The notes below the pieces were generated by a model. That model made no database searches. It was not told the origin of the DNA and saw only the letters and a program-made list of their open reading frames with translations. The position numbers and the translations under genes were made by a program. DNA of 64,000 nucleotides from 66-474 sp044464225. GTDB taxonomy: Bacteria > Pseudomonadota > Gammaproteobacteria > Xanthomonadales > Rhodanobacteraceae. Below, in pieces: positions 8,531 to 16,669 of the stretch (its first letter is position 1; each line of letters starts with the position of its first letter). The stretch is from assembly GCA_044464225.1 (NCBI GenBank), contig JBIQLN010000009.1, forward strand, positions 1 through 64,000, in the 5' to 3' direction.

Positions 8531-10662
8531 CCAAGACCGCAGCCGTCGCCTTTGAGGTTCGCTGGCGCAAGAGCGTTGACCCGGACGGGCAATGGTCCAG
8601 CCCCGTGCGCGTGGGTGCCGATGGGCATGTGAAAGTGCCAGGACTGGAGCGCGTCAACGACTACGTGTTCGAGGCGCGCGCCATTTCCGGATGCGGGGCA
8701 AAATCCGCATGGGCCACGCAGACGTTCAACATGCCGGATGCGCCGACCGGGACGTTGACGCTGGCCGACCTCAAGACCGAAGTCACCGACGCCCAAGCCG
8801 ACGCCGACGCCGCCATCACGCAGCTCGCGGCCATCGCGAGTGACAGCGTACTTTCGCCGGCCGAAAAGCCGACCGTGATCCGTGATTACGGCGTGCTCAC
8901 TACGGAGCAGGCCGGGATTGACGGACAGGCGAGCGCCTACGGGATCACGACGGAAAAAACGGCTTATGACAACGCGGTGAGCGCGCTCACCACCTACCTC
9001 AATGGGCTTACCTCACCGAAGGCGTGGAACGACAAGAGCGGCAACACCACGATTGTCGCAGCGACCTTCAAGAGCAAATTCACCACCGTTTACACGACCC
9101 GTCAAACCCTGCTGAATGCCATCTATGCCGAGGCCAAGCAGCGCGCGGACGATGCGCAGAACACCGCCAACACGGCGACGGCGCTCGCCTCGCAAGTGGC
9201 GGTGCTGAACGCTGGATTCGACGCCGGCGATACGGGCTGGAGCAAGGGCACCGGCTGGTCGATCAAGTCAGACGGATCATTCGGCCACGGCACGGGCTAT
9301 GCAGAGCGTGTCGGCGGTGCCGATGGCGCACTGCGCAACAACGCCGTGTGTTTCGTGCAGCCCGGCCACAGCTACAAGGTGCAGGCGCTCATCAAGGCCA
9401 TTGGTGCGAACGGACAGTGTTACGCCCGCATTTCGTGGCGCGACCTCAACGACTCTGAAATCGGCACCACCAACGGTGACCTGATTACCGGCACGACGGT
9501 GGCGGGTTCCTTTGCGGTGGGCATGCCGCCTGCGGGGGCTGTATTTGCTCATGCTGAGATTGCGGCGACCTCACATACCACCGGCACCTATCAGGTGGAC
9601 AACGTGGTCTCGACCTTGCAGCCCGCAACGGCCGACGAAATCGCCGAAACGGCTGGCAAGAAGTGGGCTGGTCAATCCGGCGCGGATGTCACGTCGGACA
9701 ATGTGAGTTACGGACCTAACGTCATCATCAACCCCGGCGCCGAGACTGGCAGCCTATCACCGCATTACGCCGATGGCGGCGGCGGTACGTGGTCGATATG
9801 GAAGCCCGCTGACCGCAACCATTCCGGCTCTGGCGCATTCCGCTTCGATTACGCCGGGCAGTCCGGTCCCGCGAACCTGTATTTCAACGGGCAGGCTTAC
9901 ACCGACACCAAGCGGCAGGCGGCGGCGCGCGAAGGCGAAATATGGCGGTTCTCCGGTTGGGTTTACGATTGGGGAAGCGGCGCAATGGGATCGATCCGAC
10001 AGGCGATCGATTTCCGTGGGCGTGACGGCACGCTCGTGAGTGGCGGATTTTTCTCCGTGAGCGTGACGGAGGATCTTGGCACGGGTGCCTATTTCGAGGT
10101 ATTCGGCAAGGCGCCGACGGGCACGCAATGCGTGAATGCGCGCATCATTGTGGACTCGGCTGGTACGTCCACTGCGTTAATTGTGGATGACGTTGAACTA
10201 CGCAAAGCGACCGTGGCCGATGCCGGCTCGGGCGTGGCGCTTGGCAACCAATTCAACCTTCCCGCCATAACCTTCGCGGGCATCAGCGCGATGCCCACCA
10301 GCAATCCGATCAGCTTTTCAATCAGCGGCACGACCATCACGTTCAGCGTCGCCGCGTTCACTATGAACGCAGGCAGCGGCGGGACGGTGAGTTATTCGGC
10401 ATCGAGCGCCAGCCGCAGCGACCAATCGGCGGGCACCACCCGGACCTATTACCTGTTTTACATCGACCACGGCGCCAAGGGCGGCTCGAAGGCCCTGCAG
10501 GCCACCGCGTTTCTGTCCACGCTCGCGGCGTCAGACGACAACGTGTTCATCGGCTCATGCACCGTCACCATTGCATCGGGCGGCGGCGGATCGAGCGGCA
10601 CGGGCGGCGGCGGCGGTGGCGTGCTGCCTCCACCGGGTGGTGGCGGCTATCCCATCCCATGA
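8527..10662 (+). CDS. Tail tip / fibre protein with FN3-like and carbohydrate-binding-like domains
   Basis: The 711-residue protein opens with a fibronectin type III-like domain (FEVRWRKS to NMPDAP, about 1-75), then a helical repeat region (SVLSPAEKPTVIRDYGVL, residues about 105-215) found in many phage tip proteins. Two beta-sandwich, carbohydrate-binding-like segments follow (VLNAGFDAGDTGWSKG and IINPGAETGSLSPHY), and a Gly-rich end closes the protein. These parts normally form the C-terminal half of one gpJ chain. Here they form a separate protein coupled to TipJ by an ATGA overlap. Likely a host-binding component of the tip; the ligand is unknown. Confidence 0.65.
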   Translation: MTKTAAVAFEVRWRKSVDPDGQWSSPVRVGADGHVKVPGLERVNDYVFEARAISGCGAKSAWATQTFNMPDAPTGTLTLADLKTEVTDAQADADAAITQLAAIASDSVLSPAEKPTVIRDYGVLTTEQAGIDGQASAYGITTEKTAYDNAVSALTTYLNGLTSPKAWNDKSGNTTIVAATFKSKFTTVYTTRQTLLNAIYAEAKQRADDAQNTANTATALASQVAVLNAGFDAGDTGWSKGTGWSIKSDGSFGHGTGYAERVGGADGALRNNAVCFVQPGHSYKVQALIKAIGANGQCYARISWRDLNDSEIGTTNGDLITGTTVAGSFAVGMPPAGAVFAHAEIAATSHTTGTYQVDNVVSTLQPATADEIAETAGKKWAGQSGADVTSDNVSYGPNVIINPGAETGSLSPHYADGGGGTWSIWKPADRNHSGSGAFRFDYAGQSGPANLYFNGQAYTDTKRQAAAREGEIWRFSGWVYDWGSGAMGSIRQAIDFRGRDGTLVSGGFFSVSVTEDLGTGAYFEVFGKAPTGTQCVNARIIVDSAGTSTALIVDDVELRKATVADAGSGVALGNQFNLPAITFAGISAMPTSNPISFSISGTTITFSVAAFTMNAGSGGTVSYSASSASRSDQSAGTTRTYYLFYIDHGAKGGSKALQATAFLSTLAASDDNVFIGSCTVTIASGGGGSSGTGGGGGGVLPPPGGGGYPIP

Positions 10663-10672
10663 GGCACCTGCC

Positions 10673-11092
10673 ATGAGTTATGTGAAGATCGATCCCCAGC
10701 CGTCGGGCCTGCAGCCGGGCGAAAGTGCCGTCACGCTCGACAGCGGCGAAACCATCGCCGTGTCGGTGGCGCTGATTCCACAGGCGAACAATGCGCCGTC
10801 GTTTGTCGATGCGTTGGCCCGGCAGATCGACGCGGGTGGGGCCGCAGTTCTGGACGCATCGGGCCAAGCCGTAACCACGGAATTTCGCTACACCCCGCCG
10901 CCGAGTGAGGCCAACGACCCCACCGCGCTCGCGGCTGTGCAGAAAGATTGCCTGATGGCGGTCTTGGGCGAACCGCTGACCGGCCCGCTTAATGATCCGA
11001 TCCATGCGGCAGCCATCGCCAATTGCAGCATCCGCAACCGCATCGCGGCGCTGGCCATCGCTGGCCCGGCAGACGCTGGGGCGCTTTTGTAG
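10673..11092 (+). CDS. Hypothetical phage structural protein
   Basis: A 139-residue protein starting MSYVKIDPQPSG from an ATG ten bases after the tip gene. It has an N-terminal beta-rich part and a helical C-terminus (IHAAAIANCSIRNRIAALAIAG). The family was not recognised. Its place between tip genes and the Ig-like genes, and the same codon style as its neighbours, suggest a minor virion or fibre-associated protein. Confidence 0.5.
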   Translation: MSYVKIDPQPSGLQPGESAVTLDSGETIAVSVALIPQANNAPSFVDALARQIDAGGAAVLDASGQAVTTEFRYTPPPSEANDPTALAAVQKDCLMAVLGEPLTGPLNDPIHAAAIANCSIRNRIAALAIAGPADAGALL

Positions 11093-11127
11093 TTGACGTG
11101 CGCACAATCAAGGTCCATTATCCGAAT

Positions 11128-11160
11128 AACCGAAGCCGACCCTAAAAGGCGGTTTTTTGT
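11128..11160 (+). terminator. Weaker stem-loop with T-tract, copy 3a
   Basis: AACC(G) at 11128-11132 can pair with (C)GGTT at 11150-11154, with an inner GCC/GGC pairing, followed by TTTTTTGTTGCC. The T-tract and TTGCC end match the other linker hairpins. It stands directly before copy 3b, so the two make a double terminator-like block in the 120-base gap. Confidence 0.45.
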
Positions 11161-11171
11161 TGCCCATTCCA

Positions 11172-11200
11172 AGCCCGCCACGAGCGGGCTTTTTGTTGCC
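11172..11200 (+). terminator. Stem-loop with T-tract and TTGCC linker, copy 3b
   Basis: A seven-pair stem (AGCCCGC with GCGGGCT, 11172-11178 and 11184-11190), loop CACGA, five T's and GTTGCC. The ATG of the next gene follows after 12 bases with a GGAAAG ribosome site, the same layout as the other copies. Confidence 0.65.
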
Positions 11201-11212
11201 TGACGGAAAGCC

Positions 11213-11527
11213 ATGCTCACCATCAACTTCAAGCGCGGCGATACGTTCTCGCTCGACGGAACGTACAAGCCGAACGGGACCGTGGCGCCGTTGCCGACAG
11301 GTATCCGGGCGCAGTTGCGGGATTCGTCGGGAGCACTCGTTGCCGAGTTGACCGTCGTGCGCGTGGATGTGCCGAACGGCCTCTACAGGCTCACCTTCGG
11401 CGACACGTCCGCATGGGTGCCGGGCCGTCTGCTGTATGGAGACATCCAGTTCACCGATGCCGCGGGCTTCGTTGAAAGCACCGTGACCTTCATGGTCAAC
11501 GTGATCGCGGACATCACCCATGACTGA
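11213..11527 (+). CDS. Hypothetical small phage structural protein
   Basis: A 104-residue beta-rich protein (MLTINFKRGDTFSLDG at the start, TFMVNVIADITHD at the end). The fold style resembles small baseplate or fibre-attachment modules with alternating strands (RAQLRDSSGALVAELTV), but no family is certain. It has its own hairpin and ribosome site upstream and overlaps the next gene by eight bases, so it probably leads the expression of the Ig-like gene group that follows. Confidence 0.5.
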   Translation: MLTINFKRGDTFSLDGTYKPNGTVAPLPTGIRAQLRDSSGALVAELTVVRVDVPNGLYRLTFGDTSAWVPGRLLYGDIQFTDAAGFVESTVTFMVNVIADITHD

Positions 11528-11906
11528 TGTCCTGACGGAGCTTTCGTACAACGGCCAAACGATCGTTCTCGCCCCGGCCACCGTGGCATTGGCCGTATTG
11601 GGTTCGGCGACCGTGACGTTCACCGACGCCGAAACGGGCCTGTCGTGGTCCGCGAGCATCGCGACCTTGCTCGAATACAGCGGCCTGCAAGTCAGCGCGA
11701 TCCCCGACATTTTGCTGTCGGCAAACCTGCCCGACGGCATCCGCGGCTACCCGTACAGCGGAACGATTTCGGCGACGAACATCGGCGGTGCCACGGGTGA
11801 CATTTCCATCACGGCCGATTCGCTCCCGGCCGGTTTGACGCTGGGCGAAACCACGACCACCGACCACCAGACCTTCACCGCAACCATCACCGGGATCCTT
11901 CAATGA
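11520..11906 (+). CDS. Phage structural protein with an incomplete Ig-like (He_PIG type) domain
   Basis: The 128-residue protein has an N-terminal part of unknown type and, from about residue 65, an Ig-like repeat in the He_PIG style: SANLPDGIRGYPYSGTI followed by DSLPAGLTLG. The repeat is cut before its last strands, and these are found at the start of the next gene (MSTFSATNGTQTKTL). The genes overlap as ATGA in different frames. Ig-like repeats of this sort decorate phage tails and fibres and bind carbohydrate or cell surfaces. Confidence 0.55.
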   Translation: MTDVLTELSYNGQTIVLAPATVALAVLGSATVTFTDAETGLSWSASIATLLEYSGLQVSAIPDILLSANLPDGIRGYPYSGTISATNIGGATGDISITADSLPAGLTLGETTTTDHQTFTATITGILQ

Positions 11907-12475
11907 GCACGTTTTCCGCGACCAATGGCACGCAGACCAAGACCCTCGTCGACACGATCAATGTTGCCGCGCAATCGGGCCTGACGTTCACCACGAACCT
12001 GCCATCGGGCACGGCGAACGCGGCTTACAGCGGCAGCGTGACCGTTTCCCGTCAGCCGAATGCCAGCGGGGCGATGGTGATCAGCGTCGACGACGGGTTC
12101 AGCCTGCCGACCGGGTTGACGCTCGGCGCCACGACCGACAACGGCGACAACACCTGGACGGCGAGCGTTACCGGCACGCCGACCACGCAGGGCAATACCA
12201 CGGTGCAATTCAAGGCGACCGACGGGGTTCAGACCAACACCAAGTCGGTGAGCATGGCGATTGCCGCCGCGCCGGATGTTTCGATCACTGCGAACCTTCC
12301 GGATGCCGTCGTGGGCTACGCCTACTCGGGCAGCGTCACCGCGCAGAACATCAATGGTGCGACCGGCGCGATCACGATCACCGTGGATTCGCTGCCTGCT
12401 GGACTGACGCTCGGCAGCACAGTCGACAACGGCGATGGCACGTTCACGGCTCAGGTGACCGGTACACCGACCTAA
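11903..12475 (+). CDS. Phage protein with Ig-like (He_PIG type) repeats, truncated at both domain ends
   Basis: The 190-residue protein begins with the last strands of one Ig-like repeat, contains a complete one (TTNLPSGTANAAYSGSV to SVSMAIAAAP) and then most of another (TANLPDAVVGYAYSGSV to VTGTPT), where it stops at a TAA. The missing strands lie immediately downstream in the same frame, AVSTFTSTFTASNG. Only the TAA at 12473-12475 separates this gene from the next, so either the pair is one protein broken by a nonsense mutation or the short forms are made on purpose. Confidence 0.55.
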   Translation: MSTFSATNGTQTKTLVDTINVAAQSGLTFTTNLPSGTANAAYSGSVTVSRQPNASGAMVISVDDGFSLPTGLTLGATTDNGDNTWTASVTGTPTTQGNTTVQFKATDGVQTNTKSVSMAIAAAPDVSITANLPDAVVGYAYSGSVTAQNINGATGAITITVDSLPAGLTLGSTVDNGDGTFTAQVTGTPT

Positions 12476-12478
12476 GCC

Positions 12479-13504
12479 GTGAGCACGTTCACGAGCACAT
12501 TCACTGCGTCCAATGGGGCGCAGTCGAAAACGCTGGCGCATACGTTCACGGTCTATGCGACCTCGCCGATCACGCTCTCCGCCACATTTCCGGCCAGCCC
12601 GAAAGTCGGCGACGCGGTGAACTTCGATGTGACCGCGACGCTTGCAGACGGCGCGACCGGCACACTGACGATCACCGCCGACACGTTGCCCGCTGGCCTG
12701 TCACTGGGTGCGACCTCGCAAGTCGATGCGACGCACTACAAGGCGACGGTATCTGGCACGTTGACCACGGCGGCCACGGGCGCCACGAACTTCGGCGCGA
12801 CCGGCGGCAGCGTGGCGGCGCAGACGCTTGAATGGGATTGGACGGTGAGCGCAGCAGCGAGCGGGCCGGAGCTGGTGCGGATTTTCCCGTTCACCTTCAG
12901 TGACTACCACGCCACAACGATTCCGTTCGACGTCGGGGTGCAAGCGGGCGACAAGGTGATTCTGCTCGTCTCGACGAGTGCGAACCGAACGGTATCGAGC
13001 ATTACCAATCCCGCCGGCACGGCGTGGGTGAAGGATGCGTCCATCCAGGGCGCAAACAGCACGTACGCCGAATGCTGGAGCGCGGACATCACCGCGGACG
13101 CCGCTTCGTGGCAGCCGGTACTTACGCCGAGCGCAAGCGGGTATTTCCACATAACCGTATATCTGGTGCGCGGCAAGACAATCGCGCTGGATGCCGCGAA
13201 CGTCGTGACCAATTCGGAGATCGTCACGGGCGCGCAGACCGTCACGATCGGGCCGTATTCAACTAGCGGCCCGGCATTGGTGTTTCTTGAATTGCGCACG
13301 TACTGCACTTCCGGCACGGGGCAGGTAACGATCGGCGATTCCCACTTCACGACGGACCACACCGACCTGTTTGCTTCGCGCAATTCGTACACCGAGGCAC
13401 ACGCCCTGTTCGACGCCGCGCAATCGGGCAACACGCTCGACGTTACGACCGCCGGCGGCAATACAACCGTTTCCCGAATCATCGTCCCCTACACCTATTC
13501 GTGA
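12479..13504 (+). CDS. Phage structural protein with Ig-like repeat and C-terminal beta domain
   Basis: From a GTG at 12479 the 341-residue product starts with the end of the repeat begun in the previous gene, carries one more degenerate Ig-like repeat (SATFPASPKVGDAV to LEWDWTVSA) and then a C-terminal beta-rich domain from about residue 130 (ELVRIFPFTFSDYHATT). Such an arrangement suggests a fibre: repeats as stalk, end domain as tip. It is in frame with the upstream gene across a single TAA. The stop overlaps the next GTG. Confidence 0.55.
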   Translation: MSTFTSTFTASNGAQSKTLAHTFTVYATSPITLSATFPASPKVGDAVNFDVTATLADGATGTLTITADTLPAGLSLGATSQVDATHYKATVSGTLTTAATGATNFGATGGSVAAQTLEWDWTVSAAASGPELVRIFPFTFSDYHATTIPFDVGVQAGDKVILLVSTSANRTVSSITNPAGTAWVKDASIQGANSTYAECWSADITADAASWQPVLTPSASGYFHITVYLVRGKTIALDAANVVTNSEIVTGAQTVTIGPYSTSGPALVFLELRTYCTSGTGQVTIGDSHFTTDHTDLFASRNSYTEAHALFDAAQSGNTLDVTTAGGNTTVSRIIVPYTYS

Positions 13505-15543
13505 GCGCCATGACAGACCAGACCACGATTCAAGACAACGGCGACGGCACCGGCACAATCACGATTGCAGGCGTGCCGATTACGCCTTACGTCGCGCCGA
13601 TCAATCCGCCCGCCACGGAGCCGCCGTCCGACCCGCCCGTCGATTCTGCGCCGCCCAGTGATCCGCCGCCGCTGGCTGCAGGATTCACGTTCGCGCTGGA
13701 CGCCGATGGCGCGACCGTGCATTTCCACGACACCTCGACGGGTGCGGCGCGCATTCAGTGGCAGTGGGGCGATGGCGGCAGCAGCAACAAGCCTGGCGAC
13801 CAGGACAAGTGGTATCGCTACCCGAAAACCTACACGGTCAAGCAGCAAGTGTGGGATGCCGGCGGCAAGACGCAATCTTTCAGCGCGCAAGTCACGACCG
13901 CTGCCGGTGGCACGTCGAGTCCTCCGCCGCCGCCTGCTGATGATCCTCCGCCAAGTGATCCGACTCCTGTCTCACCACCACCGCCGCCCGTGGTCTACGC
14001 CAATCCGCACGCGGTGAAGGCATCAACAACGATTGATGGCGTGTCTTGGACTGCCATCGCGACCGTCGGCGAAGACCCGACTGTGATGGGAGATTTTTAC
14101 CGCAAGTTCGTGGACCTGGACGGGAATGTCCATCCGGCGCTGCGCTTGCTGGCATGGGCCGATTGTTGCGAAGTCGGCGCGGTCAATGGCCGCAGTGGAC
14201 TCGGCTGCATCGGCAGCCTGACGATCGAGTACGACGGCGAGGTGGTATGGGACGCATCGCAGGTGCTGTTTTTCTGCGGCACGCTCAACAAAACGATCCG
14301 ATACGGCAAGTTTCAGCCGACTTGGAAGGCGGTTCCGGATGGCCTGTTCCCGAACTACGCCAAGCCCGCTGCGCCATTGCAGGTCAATCTGCAGAAATAC
14401 GATTGGAGCTACAACGGCGCCGGATACGCCAACGCCTTGGCGCAGGCGACGACTGGCCAGCGACCCGAGATCGCCGTCATCCCGCCGCCGGACATTCCGT
14501 TCGTGCTGGACCCGAGCGACGAGACCTATGCGTGGGTACGTCAGACGGCCGACAACGATGGTGCATGGGCGATTGCGCGGCTGGACGACGATACCGGCCT
14601 GCCGTTCGACGTGACGCAATACCCCGGCGCGTCGCTGCTGTATGACCCGAGCTACAAAGGCAATCCGATCGCGCAGAAAGCGAGCGGTGACGGTATTCCG
14701 GTTTGCCCAACTGTGTGGGATGAGGCCCACCACACCGGCTACGGCTTCGTCGCGGCCGCAGCAACCGGCTCTGCGCGCGACCGGCTGCATGCTGCGATCC
14801 TCGGCAACGCGGCACTGACCGCGCTGAACCCATGGTATCGGCAACAGTGCGGTGTATTCGCGCACTACCAGGAGCGCGGCACGGCATGGGCACTGCGTAG
14901 CATCTTCTATGCGAGCCGCATATCGTGCATGACCGATTACTTCGTCGCGCAACTGGATGTGCAGCGCCAACAGGGTGAGCGGCAGATCACCAGCACAATG
15001 GGCATGCAGGGCACCTACGTGACCCGCACGTTCCCGGACGGTTCGAAGGGCACCGCGCAATGGGAGGAAAACTTCACCCGCGCAGTGTTGGGCGTGATCG
15101 CGCACAACGACCCGGCGTGGGAGACGTTGCGCGCGCAGATGGCGAAGGGGATTTCCCTGTTCCTGACATCGCCGCAATACCAACTTGCCACCGGCTACAC
15201 GCTGGCATGGCAGGCCGCAGACGGCACCGACAAGACCACGCTGGCGCAGATGCTGACCTCGACGCTTTCGAGTTGGAGCGCCGACGACGTGGCGATTGCG
15301 ATTTCGCCCGACGTCACGACCGCGCAGATGTCGGCGTTGATCGCGAAGTATCAAGCCGGCTGGGCCGGCAAGGTCGGCGACTTCGCACAATATCCATACT
15401 CGGCCGATGGCTATCCGGCCATCTTGCGCGCCGCGACGGCATCCAACTTTGCCGCCGATTCGCCGGAGTGGAAGGTGTGCGATGGCGTGCCGACGAAGCC
15501 CGACGCTGGCGAGTGGGTCTGGAACATCGTGCCGAGGACATGA
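13501..15543 (+). CDS. Putative receptor-binding or spike protein with PKD-like domain
   Basis: This 680-residue protein has a Pro-rich N-terminus (PPATEPPSDPPVDS), a PKD-like beta sandwich (FTFALDADGATVHFHDTS, WQWGDGGSS, about residues 60-135), a second Pro-rich linker and a large C-terminal domain of 500 residues. That domain has a beta part (IGSLTIEYDGEVVW) followed by many helices with aromatic and acidic residues (YGFVAAAATGSARDRL, WYRQQCGVFAHYQERG, WEENFTRAVLGVIAH), which recalls helical toroid glycosidases or lyases. That likeness is only an inference. It could be a depolymerase or an adhesin. Start is GTG 13501, or ATG 13510. Confidence 0.6.
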   Translation: MSAMTDQTTIQDNGDGTGTITIAGVPITPYVAPINPPATEPPSDPPVDSAPPSDPPPLAAGFTFALDADGATVHFHDTSTGAARIQWQWGDGGSSNKPGDQDKWYRYPKTYTVKQQVWDAGGKTQSFSAQVTTAAGGTSSPPPPPADDPPPSDPTPVSPPPPPVVYANPHAVKASTTIDGVSWTAIATVGEDPTVMGDFYRKFVDLDGNVHPALRLLAWADCCEVGAVNGRSGLGCIGSLTIEYDGEVVWDASQVLFFCGTLNKTIRYGKFQPTWKAVPDGLFPNYAKPAAPLQVNLQKYDWSYNGAGYANALAQATTGQRPEIAVIPPPDIPFVLDPSDETYAWVRQTADNDGAWAIARLDDDTGLPFDVTQYPGASLLYDPSYKGNPIAQKASGDGIPVCPTVWDEAHHTGYGFVAAAATGSARDRLHAAILGNAALTALNPWYRQQCGVFAHYQERGTAWALRSIFYASRISCMTDYFVAQLDVQRQQGERQITSTMGMQGTYVTRTFPDGSKGTAQWEENFTRAVLGVIAHNDPAWETLRAQMAKGISLFLTSPQYQLATGYTLAWQAADGTDKTTLAQMLTSTLSSWSADDVAIAISPDVTTAQMSALIAKYQAGWAGKVGDFAQYPYSADGYPAILRAATASNFAADSPEWKVCDGVPTKPDAGEWVWNIVPRT

Positions 15544-15544
15544 C

Positions 15545-15808
15545 ATGACCGAACAGGGGAACGACAGCCTCGCACTTGGCAAGGTGCTTGGGGCGCACGA
15601 AGCACGTTTGTCGGCGCTGGAATCACGCATGCTGGCACTTGAAACAGACCTGAAGGCGGAACTGAAGGCGGTGCGATCAAGCCTAGAAGGACTGCACACA
15701 ACGGTTGCGAGCGTACGTGGAGGCTGGCGCGTACTTGCAATCATTGGGGCATGCTCGGCGGCGCTGGCTGGCATTGTGTTGAGCATCATCCGGTGGTGGA
15801 AGCCGTGA
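15545..15808 (+). CDS. Holin-like membrane protein with coiled coil and C-terminal anchor
   Basis: An 87-residue protein with an N-terminal coiled coil (EARLSALESRMLALETDLKA) and one hydrophobic segment near the C-terminus (VLAIIGACSAALAGIVLSII) ending in WWKP. This layout matches XhlA-like or class III-like phage lysis proteins. It lies directly before the endolysin and its TGA overlaps the endolysin GTG. The coiled coil suggests oligomerisation at the inner membrane. The role as holin or holin partner is inferred from position. Confidence 0.55.
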   Translation: MTEQGNDSLALGKVLGAHEARLSALESRMLALETDLKAELKAVRSSLEGLHTTVASVRGGWRVLAIIGACSAALAGIVLSIIRWWKP

Positions 15809-16248
15809 GCGCCCAACTTCGTACGATGGCAGACGAAGGCTGTCGCCTTACGGTGTATGACGACGCCGATGGCAAACCGATCGTTGCCGGAAAACTGGTC
15901 AAGGGTAACCCAACGATCGGCTACGGGCGGCTGCTGTGTGCACCCGGTGGCATTTCATCGGACGAGGCGTCCGCACTGTTCTGCGCCGATTGGGCGCGGG
16001 CCAAGCGCGGCGCCGAAACGCTGCCCGGCTTCAGCCGCGTGAATGCGGTTCGGCAGGGCGTCTTGATCGAGATGGTTTTCCAACTCGGCATTGGCGGCGT
16101 GCGAGCCTTTCGCAAGACGCTGGATGCGATAGCGCGCAATGACTTCGATGGCGCGGCGGATGAAATGCTCAAGTCCAAATGGGCCGAGCAGACACCCGAG
16201 CGCGCCCAACGTTTGGCTGACCTGATGCGATCCACGGGGGATGCATGA
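15805..16248 (+). CDS. Endolysin, GH24 lysozyme (T4 lysozyme type)
   Basis: From the GTG at 15805 the 147-residue protein has Glu11 and Asp20, the same numbers as T4 lysozyme, in DEGCRLTVYDDADG, then PTIGYGRLL carrying the third catalytic residue Thr37 after an 11-residue insertion. It cleaves the glycan backbone of peptidoglycan at lysis. There is no signal or anchor sequence, so it needs a holin to reach the wall. Both flanking genes encode small membrane proteins and overlap it (GTGA upstream, ATGA downstream), a compact lysis cassette. Confidence 0.88.
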   Translation: MSAQLRTMADEGCRLTVYDDADGKPIVAGKLVKGNPTIGYGRLLCAPGGISSDEASALFCADWARAKRGAETLPGFSRVNAVRQGVLIEMVFQLGIGGVRAFRKTLDAIARNDFDGAADEMLKSKWAEQTPERAQRLADLMRSTGDA

Positions 16249-16493
16249 CCTTGAAGCAGCCTTTCGGCCGTTCGTGGACCTATGTGCTTGGCGCCATCAG
16301 CACCGCGTATGCGGGCATGGCAGGCGCATGGGCGGCATTGCCGCGCGATTGGGTGCCAACCCTCAATGAGCCGGAGCGATGGGTACTGGCAGGCGTAGGC
16401 GTCTTGCTAGCCGGTTCCGTGGTTTTCGCCCACAAGATCGAATCGGTGCCGCCGCTGCCAAAGCCAACCGTACCGAAACCGCAAGGGGAATGA
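16245..16493 (+). CDS. Putative holin with two membrane segments
   Basis: The 82-residue protein has two hydrophobic segments (YVLGAISTAYAGMAGAWAAL and WVLAGVGVLLAGSVVFAH) separated by a short polar loop and a Pro-rich tail (PPLPKPTVPKPQ). Two membrane spans with both ends in the cytoplasm is the class II holin layout. It overlaps the endolysin stop as ATGA. It shares the lysis role with either the protein before the endolysin or the small one after it; which is the true holin cannot be told from sequence. Confidence 0.6.
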   Translation: MTLKQPFGRSWTYVLGAISTAYAGMAGAWAALPRDWVPTLNEPERWVLAGVGVLLAGSVVFAHKIESVPPLPKPTVPKPQGE

Positions 16494-16669
16494 CCATGTG
16501 GACCGTAGCCCAAATCCTGATTGACGTGGTGTTCGCGCTGGGTTTGATCGTGCTTGCCTGCGCGCATCTTGCCGGCCGCACGACAAGTTCGGAAATCGAC
16601 GTGTTGCGCGAAGTCGTGGAGCACGAACTGGACAAGATTCGCGGCGAACTCGACGGCGGGAAGCGCTGA
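16490..16669 (+). CDS. Small membrane protein of the lysis region
   Basis: A 59-residue protein with one N-terminal membrane segment (AQILIDVVFALGLIVLACAH) and a charged helical tail (SSEIDVLREVVEHELDKIR). The ATG at 16490 gives an ATGA overlap with the upstream gene; another ATG lies six bases later. The shape, membrane anchor plus short coiled coil, would suit an inner-membrane lysis accessory, but it is too short for a typical spanin and no family was recognised. Confidence 0.55.
   Translation: MTMWTVAQILIDVVFALGLIVLACAHLAGRTTSSEIDVLREVVEHELDKIRGELDGGKR

Noticed and set aside
14023..15816. 597-residue minus-strand open frame in the prophage
   Set aside because: It runs against the whole phage operon, lies opposite the PKD-containing gene and has an Arg-rich shadow composition.
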